Shown one piece after another: positions 1 to 8,186 of a stretch of 64,000 bases of DNA (its first letter is position 1; each line of letters begins with the position of its first letter). The notes below the pieces were generated by a model that made no database searches, was not told the origin of the DNA, and was given only the letters and a program-made list of their open reading frames with translations. The position numbers and the translations under genes were made by a program. Where the stretch lies: contig CBDCEX010000017.1 in the NCBI GenBank assembly GCA_965216025.1, positions 434,001-498,000 of the forward strand, given 5' to 3'. This DNA comes from JADFQT01 sp965216025 (lineage in GTDB: Bacteria > Chloroflexota > Dehalococcoidia > Lucifugimonadales > UBA3495).

Positions 1-1
1 G

Positions 2-355
2 CTGGTCCGAACCGGCAACTATCGAATGCGTCTGGAGACCGGACGAGTTCCCAACACCCAGCCGAGCACGGCTTGCCAGGTGGCCTGCACCCCCTGGTTC
101 AAGGAGCGGGGCGTGGCCATGCTGGGGACCGACACCTCCAACGACATCCGCCCCAGCCACTACGCCACGGTAACCGCGCCGTTGCACACGGTATCCTTGG
201 TGACCCTGGGCATGTGGCTGATCGACAACACCAATCTGGAACAACTGGCGGAGGCCTGCGCCGAGCGGGGTCGGTACGAGTTCATGCTTTCCTTGGGGCC
301 TTTGGTTCTGCGGAACGTAACCGGCAGTCCGGTCAATCCGATAGCGATATTTTAG
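2..355 (+). CDS. cyclase family protein, C-terminal fragment
   Basis: The reading frame is open from the first bases of the window and ends at TAG (353-355), so only about the last 117 residues are present. The sequence resembles the C-terminal half of the cyclase/kynurenine-formamidase family (Pfam cyclase, PF04199): a strand leading into 'TACQVACTPWFKERGVAMLG', then 'GTDTSNDIRP', 'PLHTVSLVTLGMWLIDN' and a closing segment containing 'RYEFMLSLGPLVLRNVTGSP'. Family members hydrolyse amide or lactone bonds with a metal-dependent HxGTHxD site, which would lie upstream of the window. The substrate cannot be inferred. It is co-directional with cofG 160 bp downstream, but nothing shows a functional link. 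Confidence 0.7.
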   Translation: MVRTGNYRMRLETGRVPNTQPSTACQVACTPWFKERGVAMLGTDTSNDIRPSHYATVTAPLHTVSLVTLGMWLIDNTNLEQLAEACAERGRYEFMLSLGPLVLRNVTGSPVNPIAIF

Positions 356-518
356 ATGGCTTCCATACCCAGGTTCTGGGACCCAAGGCCTGGGACGGCA
401 CCGGCAAGGAAGGGGTGAAGCTAATCTACCAGACTGCCATCGTCAAACTGTGTTCCCACTTGTCTAGCTGTATGCTAAACTCCTGTTTCAAGTCCTGCGC
501 TATTGGAGTAGCCCAGAG

Positions 519-1781
519 TTGAGTGTTCCCGTTACTGAAATAGGACCCGCCTCCGAAGCAAGAATGGAAACCCGAGAGGTCGACCTGCCGGGGATTTTGG
601 AATGGGCTCAGGCGGGCCGGGAAATAGCCGATGAGGAGGCTAGCCTCCTGATCTCGGCGGAAAACGATCAGGTGGCCGCTCTTTGCGGCGTCGCTGCCGG
701 GATTCGAGACCGGGGCAAGGGTCACGTCGTGACCTTTTCGCCCAAGGTCTTCATACCCCTCACCCGACTGTGCCGCGATCTTTGCGGCTATTGCACCTTT
801 CGGCAGGACCCCTCCTCGGCGGCTAGCCTGTACCTGACTCCGGAACAGGTGCTGGACGTGGCCCGGCGCGGCCAACAGATGGGGTGCACCGAGGCATTGT
901 TTACCCTGGGCGAGCGTCCCGAGCAACGGTACTCCGAAGCCAAAGAGTGGCTGGAGAGGCGAGGATTCAAGACCACCTTAGAATATTTGGCCTATGTGTG
1001 CCGGCTGGTAATGGAGGAAACCTCGCTGCTTCCCCACGCCAATCCCGGCACTATGAGCCGCCGGGAAATGACTGCTTTACAGCCCTACAATCCTTCCATG
1101 GGACTGATGCTGGAGAGCACCAGCGATAGGTTATACCAGGCGGGCGGCCCTCATGAGTTAGCGCCCAGCAAACGGCCCAGAGTCCGCCTGCGAACCCTGG
1201 AAATCGCCGGTGAGTTGGGTATCCCCTTCACCACCGGAATTCTGGTGGGCATCGGTGAAACTCGCCAGGACCGCATAGACTCCCTGCTGGCCATCCGGCG
1301 TCTCCAGCAGGCGCATGGCCACGTCCAAGAGGTCATCATTCAAAATTTCCGAGCCAAGCCGGCTACTCCCATGGAGCGACAGCCCGACGCCTCTACAATA
1401 GAGATGCTCTGGACTGTGGCGGTGGCCCGGCTGCTGCTGGGACCGGACGCCAATATCCAGGTCCCGCCCAACCTCAGCGCGTCAGATTATGAGATCTACT
1501 TGGACGCGGGAATTAACGATTGGGGCGGGGTCTCGCCCTTGACCATAGATTACGTAAATCCAGAGGCGCCCTGGCCGGGTTTGCCTGAGCTGCGAGTTCG
1601 ATCCCAAGAGAAGGGGTTTGAGCTACGCCCCAGGCTGCCGGTCTATCCGGAATACTTCGCGGAAGACTTCGTTGGAACCAACGGTTTTCTGCCCGCGGCG
1701 CTGAAGCAGAAAGTCGCGGCGCTGGCCGATGCCCAAGGATACGTGAAAGGGGGAATACAACGGTATGTCGGAACCGACTAG
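519..1781 (+). CDS. cofG: 7,8-didemethyl-8-hydroxy-5-deazariboflavin synthase, CofG subunit
   Basis: Radical SAM enzyme catalysing the second half of deazaflavin (Fo) ring formation in coenzyme F420 biosynthesis, acting with CofH. The 420-residue product carries the radical-SAM cluster motif CRDLCGYC (Cys85, Cys89, Cys92), followed by 'TFRQDP' and the CofG-typical 'NPGTMSRREM' and 'ETRQDRIDSL'. The start taken is TTG at 519, with GGAG about 10 bases upstream; an ATG at 564 (residue 16) is an alternative. The 3' end overlaps cofH by 17 bp, implying translational coupling. Many actinobacteria fuse CofG and CofH into FbiC; here the subunits are separate, as in archaea, cyanobacteria and Chloroflexota. 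Confidence 0.95.
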   Translation: MSVPVTEIGPASEARMETREVDLPGILEWAQAGREIADEEASLLISAENDQVAALCGVAAGIRDRGKGHVVTFSPKVFIPLTRLCRDLCGYCTFRQDPSSAASLYLTPEQVLDVARRGQQMGCTEALFTLGERPEQRYSEAKEWLERRGFKTTLEYLAYVCRLVMEETSLLPHANPGTMSRREMTALQPYNPSMGLMLESTSDRLYQAGGPHELAPSKRPRVRLRTLEIAGELGIPFTTGILVGIGETRQDRIDSLLAIRRLQQAHGHVQEVIIQNFRAKPATPMERQPDASTIEMLWTVAVARLLLGPDANIQVPPNLSASDYEIYLDAGINDWGGVSPLTIDYVNPEAPWPGLPELRVRSQEKGFELRPRLPVYPEYFAEDFVGTNGFLPAALKQKVAALADAQGYVKGGIQRYVGTD

Positions 1782-3099
1782 CCAGCGTCCCGCCCCAGAT
1801 GGTGTACCCGTAGATGATCTAGATGCACTGCTGGGCCAGCTGAATCCAGCAGTAGCCCGGGCCTTGAATAAGGCCTTGGAAGGGAAGGACATCTCGGTGG
1901 ATGAGGCCTTGGTCCTGTTCGGCACTGCCGGCCTGGAGTTCAGCGCCTTGCAGATGGTGGCCGATGAACTGCGGCGCCGTACCGTGGGTGATGTGGCCAC
2001 CTATGTAGTTAACCGCAACATCAACTTCACCAATGTCTGCATCAAGCGTTGCGGCTTCTGCGCCTTTAGCCGGGATTTTCGCCAAGAGGAAGGCTACTTC
2101 CTGCCGTTAAATGAGATCATCCGAAGGGCCAAGGAAGCTTGGGATTACGGCGCTACCGAGGTATGTGTCCAGGCCGGTCTCCCGCCCCAGATGGAGGGCG
2201 ATCTTTACATCAAGCTGTGCCAGGCCATCAAAGAAGAATTACCGGACATCCACATCCACGGCTTCTCCCCCGAAGAGGTTCTTTACGGGTCTATCCGGTC
2301 CCAGTGCAGCATCAAGGAATATTTGGAGGGTCTCAAGGAGGCCGGAGTCGGGAGCCTGCCCGGCACCTCCGCCGAGATCCTGGACCAAGAGCTGCGGGAT
2401 CGGATCTCGCCGGGCCGGATTCGGGTGGACCAGTGGATTGAGGTGATAACCACTGCCCATGAATTGGGTATTCCCACCACCTCCACCGTCATGTTCGGCC
2501 ATGTGGAAACTGATGAGCAGCTGGCCCGGCACATTGGGTTGATTCGGGATATTCAACAGCGCAGCGGTGGGATAACCGAATTCGTGCCCCTTAGTTTCGT
2601 TAACAGCGAGGCCCCCATGTTCCTGAAAGAGTTGGTGGAGGACGTGCGGTCCGGCCCCTCCGGCATGGAGGTAATCAAGGTTCACGCCATCGCCCGAATC
2701 ATGCTGAACAACTGGATACCCAACATCCAGGCCTCCTGGGTCAAGGAGGGCAGCCGTATGTCCCAGTTGCTGCTGACGGCCGGCGTCAACGACCTGGGCG
2801 GCACTCTTATTAACGAGAGCATTTCCACAGCGGCCGGCGCCCAGCACGGGCAGCTCATGCGACCTAATGAATTTCGGCAGATGATCCGTCAGGCCGGACG
2901 GGTGCCCGCGGAAAGATATACCGACTATCGGATCAAACGGGTCTTTAGTGACACCGACCAGGAGTTGGACCCCCTGGACCTGGTGGGGAGCAATGTGGAG
3001 GAGATCTTCGGATCATATCAGCGGCTGGTAAAGCTGGACACCTACCGTTTCGAGCATCCCAATCACCCCAAAAGCCCCCAAGTGGGCGCCAACCCCTGA
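1765..3099 (+). CDS. cofH: 5-amino-6-(D-ribitylamino)uracil--L-tyrosine 4-hydroxyphenyl transferase, CofH subunit
   Basis: Radical SAM partner of CofG. It joins a tyrosine-derived fragment to 5-amino-6-ribitylaminouracil, and CofG then closes the deazaflavin ring to give Fo. The cluster motif CIKRCGFC supplies Cys92, Cys96 and Cys99, with 'FSRDFRQEEGYFL' directly after it, and the C-terminal half has 'TSTVMFGHVET' and 'NESISTAAGAQHG', typical of the CofH/MqnC-like fold. The product has 444 residues. ATG at 1765 is preceded by AAGGGGGA and lies inside the end of cofG, so the pair forms a coupled operon. The gene is intact. Confidence 0.95.
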   Translation: MSEPTSQRPAPDGVPVDDLDALLGQLNPAVARALNKALEGKDISVDEALVLFGTAGLEFSALQMVADELRRRTVGDVATYVVNRNINFTNVCIKRCGFCAFSRDFRQEEGYFLPLNEIIRRAKEAWDYGATEVCVQAGLPPQMEGDLYIKLCQAIKEELPDIHIHGFSPEEVLYGSIRSQCSIKEYLEGLKEAGVGSLPGTSAEILDQELRDRISPGRIRVDQWIEVITTAHELGIPTTSTVMFGHVETDEQLARHIGLIRDIQQRSGGITEFVPLSFVNSEAPMFLKELVEDVRSGPSGMEVIKVHAIARIMLNNWIPNIQASWVKEGSRMSQLLLTAGVNDLGGTLINESISTAAGAQHGQLMRPNEFRQMIRQAGRVPAERYTDYRIKRVFSDTDQELDPLDLVGSNVEEIFGSYQRLVKLDTYRFEHPNHPKSPQVGANP

Positions 3100-3165
3100 G
3101 CTAGTACGGTTAAGTAATTATCTCCAAATGACACCCCGAGCCTAAGGGCTCCCTGCTCTGAAAAT

Positions 3166-3245
3166 AACCGGTTCGCCCTTCGTGAGCCTCAGGACGAACG
3201 GGACCTCAACCGCTCGTGGTGAGCCTGTCGAACCATGAGCCGAGG
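3166..3245. repeat. dispersed palindromic repeat between cofH and cofD
   Basis: Within the 219-bp cofH-cofD gap lie TTCGCCCTTCGTGAGCCT, a partly complementary AGGACGAACG, then CGTGGTGAGCCTGTCGAACC and a final CATGAGC. This resembles the widespread TTCGTCCTGAGCTTGTCGAA class of bacterial intergenic palindromes. It could fold into stem-loops and may attenuate read-through into cofD. I infer repeat status from the motif; there is no second full copy in the window. Confidence 0.45.
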
Positions 3246-3318
3246 GGAATCCATTTTCATCTGTAGGTGGCGCTCCACCAGGGCATGATAACTCGGAATT
3301 ACATGGCTCGCGAATTTT

Positions 3319-4266
3319 ATGGATGCTAAGGTACTGGCTCTGGCGGGCGGCGTGGGCGGGGCCAAACTGGCCCTGGGGCTGGCCCGTACCCTGCCGCCGG
3401 ATCAGCTAACCATTGTGGTTAATACCGGCGATGACGAATGTTTCCACGGGCTGCACGTCTCTCCAGACTTGGATACGGTAATGTATACTCTGGCGGGGCT
3501 GTCCAATCCCGAGACCGGATGGGGTTTGGCCCAGGAAACCTTTCAGGCGCTGGAGATGCTGGGGCGTTATCGCGCCGAGACCTGGTTCAGCTTGGGGGAT
3601 AAGGATCTGGCGACCCATATCCGGCGCACCCAACTCTTGCGGGAAGGCATGTCGCTCTCCGAGGTTACTGCCGAGCTCGTTAGCTGTTTGGGGGTTGCCG
3701 AGCAGATTGCCCCCCAAATTGTCCCAATGAGCGACCAGCCGGTCCGAACCGTGCTGGAGACCGATGCCGGGGACTTGCCGATGCAGGAATACTTTGTCAA
3801 ACATGGCAGCCAGCCCCAGGTCCGAAGCATTCGCTATGAAGGGGCGGAGCAGGCCCTCCCGTCCCCTTCCTTTGCCCAGGCCCTGAAGCAATCTGGGATG
3901 GTGGTGTTTTGTCCGTCCAACCCCTTCCTTAGCCTGGGCCCCATTCTTGCCATACCTGGTGTACGGGAAAGCCTGACAGCAGCCCCCAATAAAGTAGCGG
4001 TGAGCCCAATTATTGGTGGTGAGGCTCTGAGGGGCCCGGCGGCGAAAATCATGGCAGAACTCGGCTATCCAGCCTCCTGCGTCGGCGTTGCGCGTCAGTA
4101 CCAGGGCATCTGTGACTATTTTCTGCTGGACCAGCAAGACGCGGGTCTGGCCCCGGAGATTGAGAAGCTGGGAATGACACCCCTGGTGGCCCCTATAATA
4201 ATGCAAAGCGACGATGACAAAGTTGCCTTGGCCAACTACGTCCTGAGCTTGCCCGAGTTTGCCTGA
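3319..4266 (+). CDS. cofD: 2-phospho-L-lactate / phosphoenolpyruvate transferase CofD (FbiA)
   Basis: Transfers the phospho-lactate or phosphoenolpyruvate moiety from the guanylylated donor made by CofC to Fo, giving (dehydro)F420-0 in the cytoplasm. The 315-residue length is typical. The N-terminus has the nucleotide-binding GGVGGAKLALGL (residues about 10-21), followed by 'VVNTGDDECFHGLHVSPDLDTVMYTLAG', and a central 'VVFCPSNPFLSLGPIL', all diagnostic for the CofD/YvcK family. Start ATG 3319 has no obvious Shine-Dalgarno. The stop TGA overlaps the cofC start as TGATG, so the two genes are coupled. The CofE ligase that adds glutamates is not in this window. Confidence 0.93.
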   Translation: MDAKVLALAGGVGGAKLALGLARTLPPDQLTIVVNTGDDECFHGLHVSPDLDTVMYTLAGLSNPETGWGLAQETFQALEMLGRYRAETWFSLGDKDLATHIRRTQLLREGMSLSEVTAELVSCLGVAEQIAPQIVPMSDQPVRTVLETDAGDLPMQEYFVKHGSQPQVRSIRYEGAEQALPSPSFAQALKQSGMVVFCPSNPFLSLGPILAIPGVRESLTAAPNKVAVSPIIGGEALRGPAAKIMAELGYPASCVGVARQYQGICDYFLLDQQDAGLAPEIEKLGMTPLVAPIIMQSDDDKVALANYVLSLPEFA

Positions 4267-4934
4267 TGACTGAACCCCACGAGCAGAACTTCACCGTAAT
4301 CCCCATCATCCCTATGAAGCCCTTGGCCGAGGGCAAGACCCGGCTGGGGCGCCAGTTCAACCAATCGCAGCGGGCCGACCTAGCCGCCGGGATGCTCCGG
4401 CGGGTTATATCCGCCATTAAAGGGGCTTCAATCGAACTGTTCTGGGTCATCGGCGGGGATGACCGGGTCACCCACCTGGTACGCAACGAGGACGGGATTT
4501 GGCTGCCCGAAATGGGCCGGAACCTGAACGACACCCTTAGCAAGGCGTTTGCCACGGCATTCCAGGAAGGATACTCGGTCCTTTATCTGCCCGGGGACCT
4601 GCCTTTTATCAAACCCAGCGACGTAATTAACCTGATTCGCTCCTCCGAGCGCCGCAACAACATTACCCTGGCGCCAGCCCGCAGAGACGGCGGCACCAAC
4701 GGCATCCTCGTGCCCCATGGCATTGTTTTCCAGCCCGAGTTGGGGGAGCGCAGTTTCGCCAAACACCTGGCCCAAGCTGCCAGGATGGAGGTTTCCGTAG
4801 CCATCTGCTACAGCCCCGGTCTGGGCTTCGACCTGGATACCGTGGATGACCTGGAGACCTATGAACACATGGAGCCGGGTCTGCTGCAGCGGTTGGTCCC
4901 TTATTGGAAGGCCGGTAAACCATTCACGCCCTGA
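4266..4934 (+). CDS. cofC: 2-phospho-L-lactate / PEP guanylyltransferase CofC (FbiD)
   Basis: Activates 2-phospho-L-lactate, or PEP in many bacteria, with GTP to supply the CofD substrate in F420 assembly. The 222-residue nucleotidyltransferase starts 'VIPIIPMKPLAEGKTRLG', where the proline-rich loop and KTRL lysine/arginine contact the nucleotide. It then has 'YLPGDLPFIKPSDV' as the metal-binding Asp region, 'RDGGTNGILVP', and a C-terminal 'SPGLGFDLDTVDDLETY'. ATG overlaps the cofD stop by one base. The gene order cofG-cofH-cofD-cofC gives Fo synthesis, donor activation and transfer in one transcription unit. Confidence 0.92.
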   Translation: MTEPHEQNFTVIPIIPMKPLAEGKTRLGRQFNQSQRADLAAGMLRRVISAIKGASIELFWVIGGDDRVTHLVRNEDGIWLPEMGRNLNDTLSKAFATAFQEGYSVLYLPGDLPFIKPSDVINLIRSSERRNNITLAPARRDGGTNGILVPHGIVFQPELGERSFAKHLAQAARMEVSVAICYSPGLGFDLDTVDDLETYEHMEPGLLQRLVPYWKAGKPFTP

Positions 4935-5012
4935 TTGATTACCCTTCCCGGATTGGATTGATTAGCCTTCCCGGAGGTTGGCATCCCTAACAAGATAAAG
5001 CTGGGCGTCTTA

Positions 5013-5948
5013 TTGCCCACCAGGGGTCTTCTCCTGAAGGAGGCGCCTCCCACCGATGCCGGGCTGGTTATCCGGCTGGCCCAAAGGGCGGAAGAGGCCG
5101 GCCTGGACTCGGTCTGGGTCGGGGACAGCCTCATCGCCAAGCCACGGTTGGAGCCCTTGACCACCCTGGCGGCGGTGGCGGCGGTTACCGAGAGGGTCAG
5201 GCTGGGAACCGCAGTGCTGCTGATGGCGCTGCGGCATCCGGTGTTGCTGGCCCAGTCCTTGGCCACGGTTGACTTGATTTCCCGAGGCAGGCTAATCGTG
5301 GCCGCCGGCGCCGGGGGAGCATTTAATCAGGAGCAGCAGCAGGAATGGAAGGTGGCCGGCGTCCAAGCCTCCCGCCGGGTGTCTCGACTGGAGGAAATGG
5401 TTAACATCTTGAAAGGCCTGGGTACCGGGGAACCCTTCGATTTCCGAGGGAGGCATTTTGAGCTGAATTCAGTCACCATGAAGCCCCGCCCGGTCCAGGC
5501 GAGTGGGATACCCATTCTGCTGGCCTGCCATTGGAGAGGGCCGGCCCGGGATGCCCAAGTGGAAAGGGCGGCTCGCCTGGCGGATGGGATAATTTCCATT
5601 TCGGACACGCCGGAGGAGTATTCCCAGCTGATTCAGAATGTACGGGCCCGCAGCGCTGAGCTGGGCCGGCAGCCGGCAGCCTGGGAGTCCGCCGTGTACC
5701 TGACGGTCAACATGGAGCAGGATAAGGACCGAGCCCAGGCCGAGGCGGAGCAGTTTTTGTTGGGCTATTACGGCTCCAACATCTGGGGAGACCGGTGGGG
5801 CCCCTTTGGCGACCCGGCCCGAGTCAAGGACCGTTTGTTGGCCTATGCCGAGGCCGGGGCCCAAACCCTGATAGTTAGGTTTGCCTCCTATGAACCGGAG
5901 CGGCAATTGGACACATTTTTGGAAAAGGTGGCGCCGTTTATTGATTGA
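5013..5948 (+). CDS. LLM class flavin/F420-dependent oxidoreductase
   Basis: Luciferase-like TIM-barrel oxidoreductase of about 311 residues that probably uses the F420 made by the upstream operon, or FMN. Supporting motifs are 'AEEAGLDSVWVGDSLIAKPRLEPLTTLAAVAAVT', 'RLGTAVLLMALRHPVLLAQ', 'ISRGRLIVAAGAGG' and the closing FGDPARVKDRL. The substrate is unknown. The first canonical start is TTG 5013, but it cuts into the first beta strand. In frame upstream, after a stop at 4959, the sequence reads I-P-N-K-I-K-L-G-V from ATC 4983, with CCGGAGG five to six bases before it. The true start is therefore probably ATC 4983, or an ATG with a base error. The gene follows cofC by less than 80 bp and is probably in the same operon. 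Confidence 0.85.
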   Translation: MPTRGLLLKEAPPTDAGLVIRLAQRAEEAGLDSVWVGDSLIAKPRLEPLTTLAAVAAVTERVRLGTAVLLMALRHPVLLAQSLATVDLISRGRLIVAAGAGGAFNQEQQQEWKVAGVQASRRVSRLEEMVNILKGLGTGEPFDFRGRHFELNSVTMKPRPVQASGIPILLACHWRGPARDAQVERAARLADGIISISDTPEEYSQLIQNVRARSAELGRQPAAWESAVYLTVNMEQDKDRAQAEAEQFLLGYYGSNIWGDRWGPFGDPARVKDRLLAYAEAGAQTLIVRFASYEPERQLDTFLEKVAPFID

Positions 5949-6007
5949 ACTGATTGCTTGGACTTATGCAGTGAGATTATTCAGTAACTATCCCAAAACG
6001 AGCCCTG

Positions 6008-6145
6008 CCATTCCGAAGGGGCGAAGCGACTGAGGAATCTAAATCCTGTCGGAGGCGTCACCGTTGGGTAAATCCCCGTATATCCCACTTTTAAAAGGGG
6101 GACTGAGGGGGATTTGGATCTTACAAAATTAGAACTCTTGTCAAG
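6008..6145. repeat. two adjacent dispersed repeats upstream of fabI (family A copy 1)
   Basis: At 6008-6040 is a 'CCATTCCGAAGGGGCGAAGC...GAGGAATCT' type element. At 6048-6145 is the first of three copies of repeat family A, whose core contains TTTTAAAAGGGGGACTGAGG followed by GGGATTTGGA. Other copies lie near 12833 and 24858, all in the same orientation, and the match extends about 100 bp to the copy at 24858. The imperfect palindrome (C-run, TTTTAAAA, G-run) could form a hairpin. No coding potential is seen. Confidence 0.75.
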
Positions 6146-6178
6146 CATCAGTCATCGCCCCCTGGGAGGTATCCGTCG

Positions 6179-6952
6179 TTGTATCCGATAGATTTGTCCG
6201 GACAGAAGGGTGTGATTTTCGGCGTTGCCAACGATCGCAGCATCGCTTGGTCCATCGCCAAACTTCTGGGACAATCCGGGGCCCAACTGGCCCTCACCTA
6301 CCAAAATGAACGGCTGCAGGGACGGGTAGAGCGACTCGCCGCTACCCTGGAGGGCGCCATAACTCTGCCCTGCGACGCCGCTGAGGACGAACAAATAGAG
6401 GCCGTTTTTCAGCGTATCGGCGAAGAGTTCGGTGATCTGTCCTTTCTGGTGCACAGCATTGCCTACGCCAGCCGGGAGGATCTATCGGGTAATTTCTCCG
6501 ATACCAATCGGGAAGGATTTCGTCTGGCTCTGGAGATTAGCGCCTACACCCTACTGCCCCTCCTGAAGCACGCCGCCCCGCTGATGAAAAACGGGGGCAG
6601 CGTCTTAACCATGACCTTTCAGGCATCGCAGCGAGTCTATCCTGGGTACAATATTATGGGAACCGCCAAAGCCGCGCTGGAGCATGAGGTGCGGCAGCTG
6701 GCCGCGGAGTTCGGGCAGCAGAATGTGCGGGTCAATGCGATATCAGCGGGCCCGCTGGACACCCTGGGGGCCCGGGGCATCCACGGGTTTCTGGATATGA
6801 AACGGATTCATGCCGAGAAGGCGCCGCTGCACCGGAATATTACCGCCGAGGAGGTGGCGAAAACCGCGCTGTTCCTATGCAGTGACCTTTCCAGCGGCAT
6901 TACCGGCTCCATCATTCCCGTGGACGCTGGTTACCACATAATGGCAGTCTAG
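6179..6952 (+). CDS. fabI: enoyl-[acyl-carrier-protein] reductase (NADH), FabI type
   Basis: Reduces trans-2-enoyl-ACP in the last step of each type II fatty acid elongation cycle, in the cytoplasm. The 257-residue short-chain dehydrogenase has the FabI cofactor signature 'GVANDRSIAWSIAK' and the atypical Y-x6-K catalytic pair (Tyr157, Lys164) in 'YNIMGTAKAALE'. It also has 'VRVNAISAGPLDTLGARGI' over the substrate loop and a C-terminal 'GSIIPVDAGYHIMAV'. TTG 6179 is taken as start, with GGGAGG about 10 bases upstream. It stands alone, away from other fab genes, and directly follows dispersed repeats. Confidence 0.93.
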   Translation: MYPIDLSGQKGVIFGVANDRSIAWSIAKLLGQSGAQLALTYQNERLQGRVERLAATLEGAITLPCDAAEDEQIEAVFQRIGEEFGDLSFLVHSIAYASREDLSGNFSDTNREGFRLALEISAYTLLPLLKHAAPLMKNGGSVLTMTFQASQRVYPGYNIMGTAKAALEHEVRQLAAEFGQQNVRVNAISAGPLDTLGARGIHGFLDMKRIHAEKAPLHRNITAEEVAKTALFLCSDLSSGITGSIIPVDAGYHIMAV

Positions 6953-7011
6953 AGGCTGGAGCCGGCAATGCCCGAGTGGTGATTTAATCGTGGGGCAGAT
7001 GGCCGCTGGTG

Positions 7012-7815
7012 TTAGATGCCTTCCACTCGCCGCTGGTCCTCTTCCGCCTTCTGGCTCAAGCCCAGACGCAGGTAACCCTCGGCCCTTTTGGCCCAGGCGG
7101 GGCGGTAATTGGGATCCAAGGCGATGGCCTTGGTGAACTGATCCACAGCCTCTTGAATCCGGCCTTGGGTGAACAGGGAGACACCCCGCTCGGTCAGGCC
7201 GGCGGCGGTTAGGGGGAAGCGGAAAGCTGGCTTGGGAGCCGGTGCCGGCGGCAGGGGCTCCACCGGCACCGGCTCCACCCGTTGCTCCTCATTCAAATTT
7301 GCGGTCGAATCAGCCGTGGTGGCCTGCTCAGAAGCAACCACAGTGGCGGATGCACCGGCCTGCGCCTCATCCTGAACCCTAGGAATGACATCGGCCGGCG
7401 CCTCAGAGGCGAGGGTGGCGGCCGCCTTGGGCTGCTCTACCCCGGGCTGATCTAATTTTGTGGGATCTTCCGGAGCGGCGCCTTCTGGCGCGTAAGGCTG
7501 GTCCAGTTGCCAGCCGCAATTGACGCAGAAATTGTGGCCGGTGGCATGGTAAGCCTGGCACTTGGGACAAATCACTCGGTCTTCAGGGATATTGACCGGA
7601 GTTTGAGGAACCTTCCGGAAGAAGAGCAGAAAGACCATGGGGGCCATGCCGAGAATTGGAGGCAGGTAACCATCCTTTAGGCCCAGTAAGTCGGACGCCG
7701 TCATCAAGAGGATGGATGCGCCGCCCCAAAGCCAGGGGTTCTGGCCCCTGGAGCGGGCCAAGCGTACAGTCCAAAGTACTATCCCGCCCAGTAAAAAGTA
7801 AGTGAAAAAATCCAT
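7012..7815 (-). CDS. membrane-anchored zinc-ribbon and TPR protein
   Basis: Hypothetical protein of about 267 residues. Reading from ATG 7815, which has AGGAGG upstream (TTG 7836 would add seven residues), it has an N-terminal helix 'FFTYFLLGGIVLWTV' and a second hydrophobic stretch around 'ILGMAPMVFLLFF'. These are followed by a zinc ribbon CPKC...CVNC ('ICPKCQAYHATGHNFCVNCG'), a long Ala/Glu/Pro-rich linker, and one or two TPR units at the C-terminus ('GRIQEAVDQFTKAIALDPN...AWAKRAEGYLRLG'). The layout suggests an inner-membrane protein with a cytosolic TPR scaffold. No specific function can be assigned. It is divergent from the FBP aldolase/phosphatase gene. Confidence 0.7.
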   Translation of the reverse strand: MDFFTYFLLGGIVLWTVRLARSRGQNPWLWGGASILLMTASDLLGLKDGYLPPILGMAPMVFLLFFRKVPQTPVNIPEDRVICPKCQAYHATGHNFCVNCGWQLDQPYAPEGAAPEDPTKLDQPGVEQPKAAATLASEAPADVIPRVQDEAQAGASATVVASEQATTADSTANLNEEQRVEPVPVEPLPPAPAPKPAFRFPLTAAGLTERGVSLFTQGRIQEAVDQFTKAIALDPNYRPAWAKRAEGYLRLGLSQKAEEDQRRVEGI

Positions 7816-7836
7816 GGTCCCAGATGCCTCCTGCAA

Positions 7837-8186
7837 CCTGCCCGCGGGACGAACTCAACTCTACGAGTTCATTACTCTTAACACGAATATACACCTGAGA
7901 TGGACTTAGGCACAATGGCAATTCCCGCCGGGGTAATCCCCACGCGCCGCTCCAGGGGACTCCACCAACATCCACGAAATTTCAACGAAATTCCCAGGCT
8001 ACCGGCCTGTCCGGGACCGCTCCCAGCAAATCGCAACTTTCTGGACAGGCTCTACTCCCGATGTTAAACTCGTTATGTTCACAAATCGGTCACTATTTCC
8101 TGTCTGCGAGGGAAGGGAACGGCTTGGGGCAGTCCAGCAAATTGCCCCATTTGGCGGATTTACAACTTAACAGCGGGAGGAAGACG
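7837..8186. other. 350-bp divergent intergenic region
   Basis: It lies between the zinc-ribbon/TPR gene on the minus strand and the FBP aldolase/phosphatase gene on the plus strand, so it should hold promoters for both. I see no clear consensus hexamer pair, terminator or repeat. The plus-strand frame is open upstream of the chosen start at 8187, but that stretch shows no homology-like sequence and lacks a ribosome-binding site. Confidence 0.4.

Noticed and set aside
8061..8186. 42-codon N-terminal extension of the FBP aldolase/phosphatase
   Set aside because: The ATG at 8187 has an ideal ribosome-binding site and begins exactly at the conserved N-terminus.
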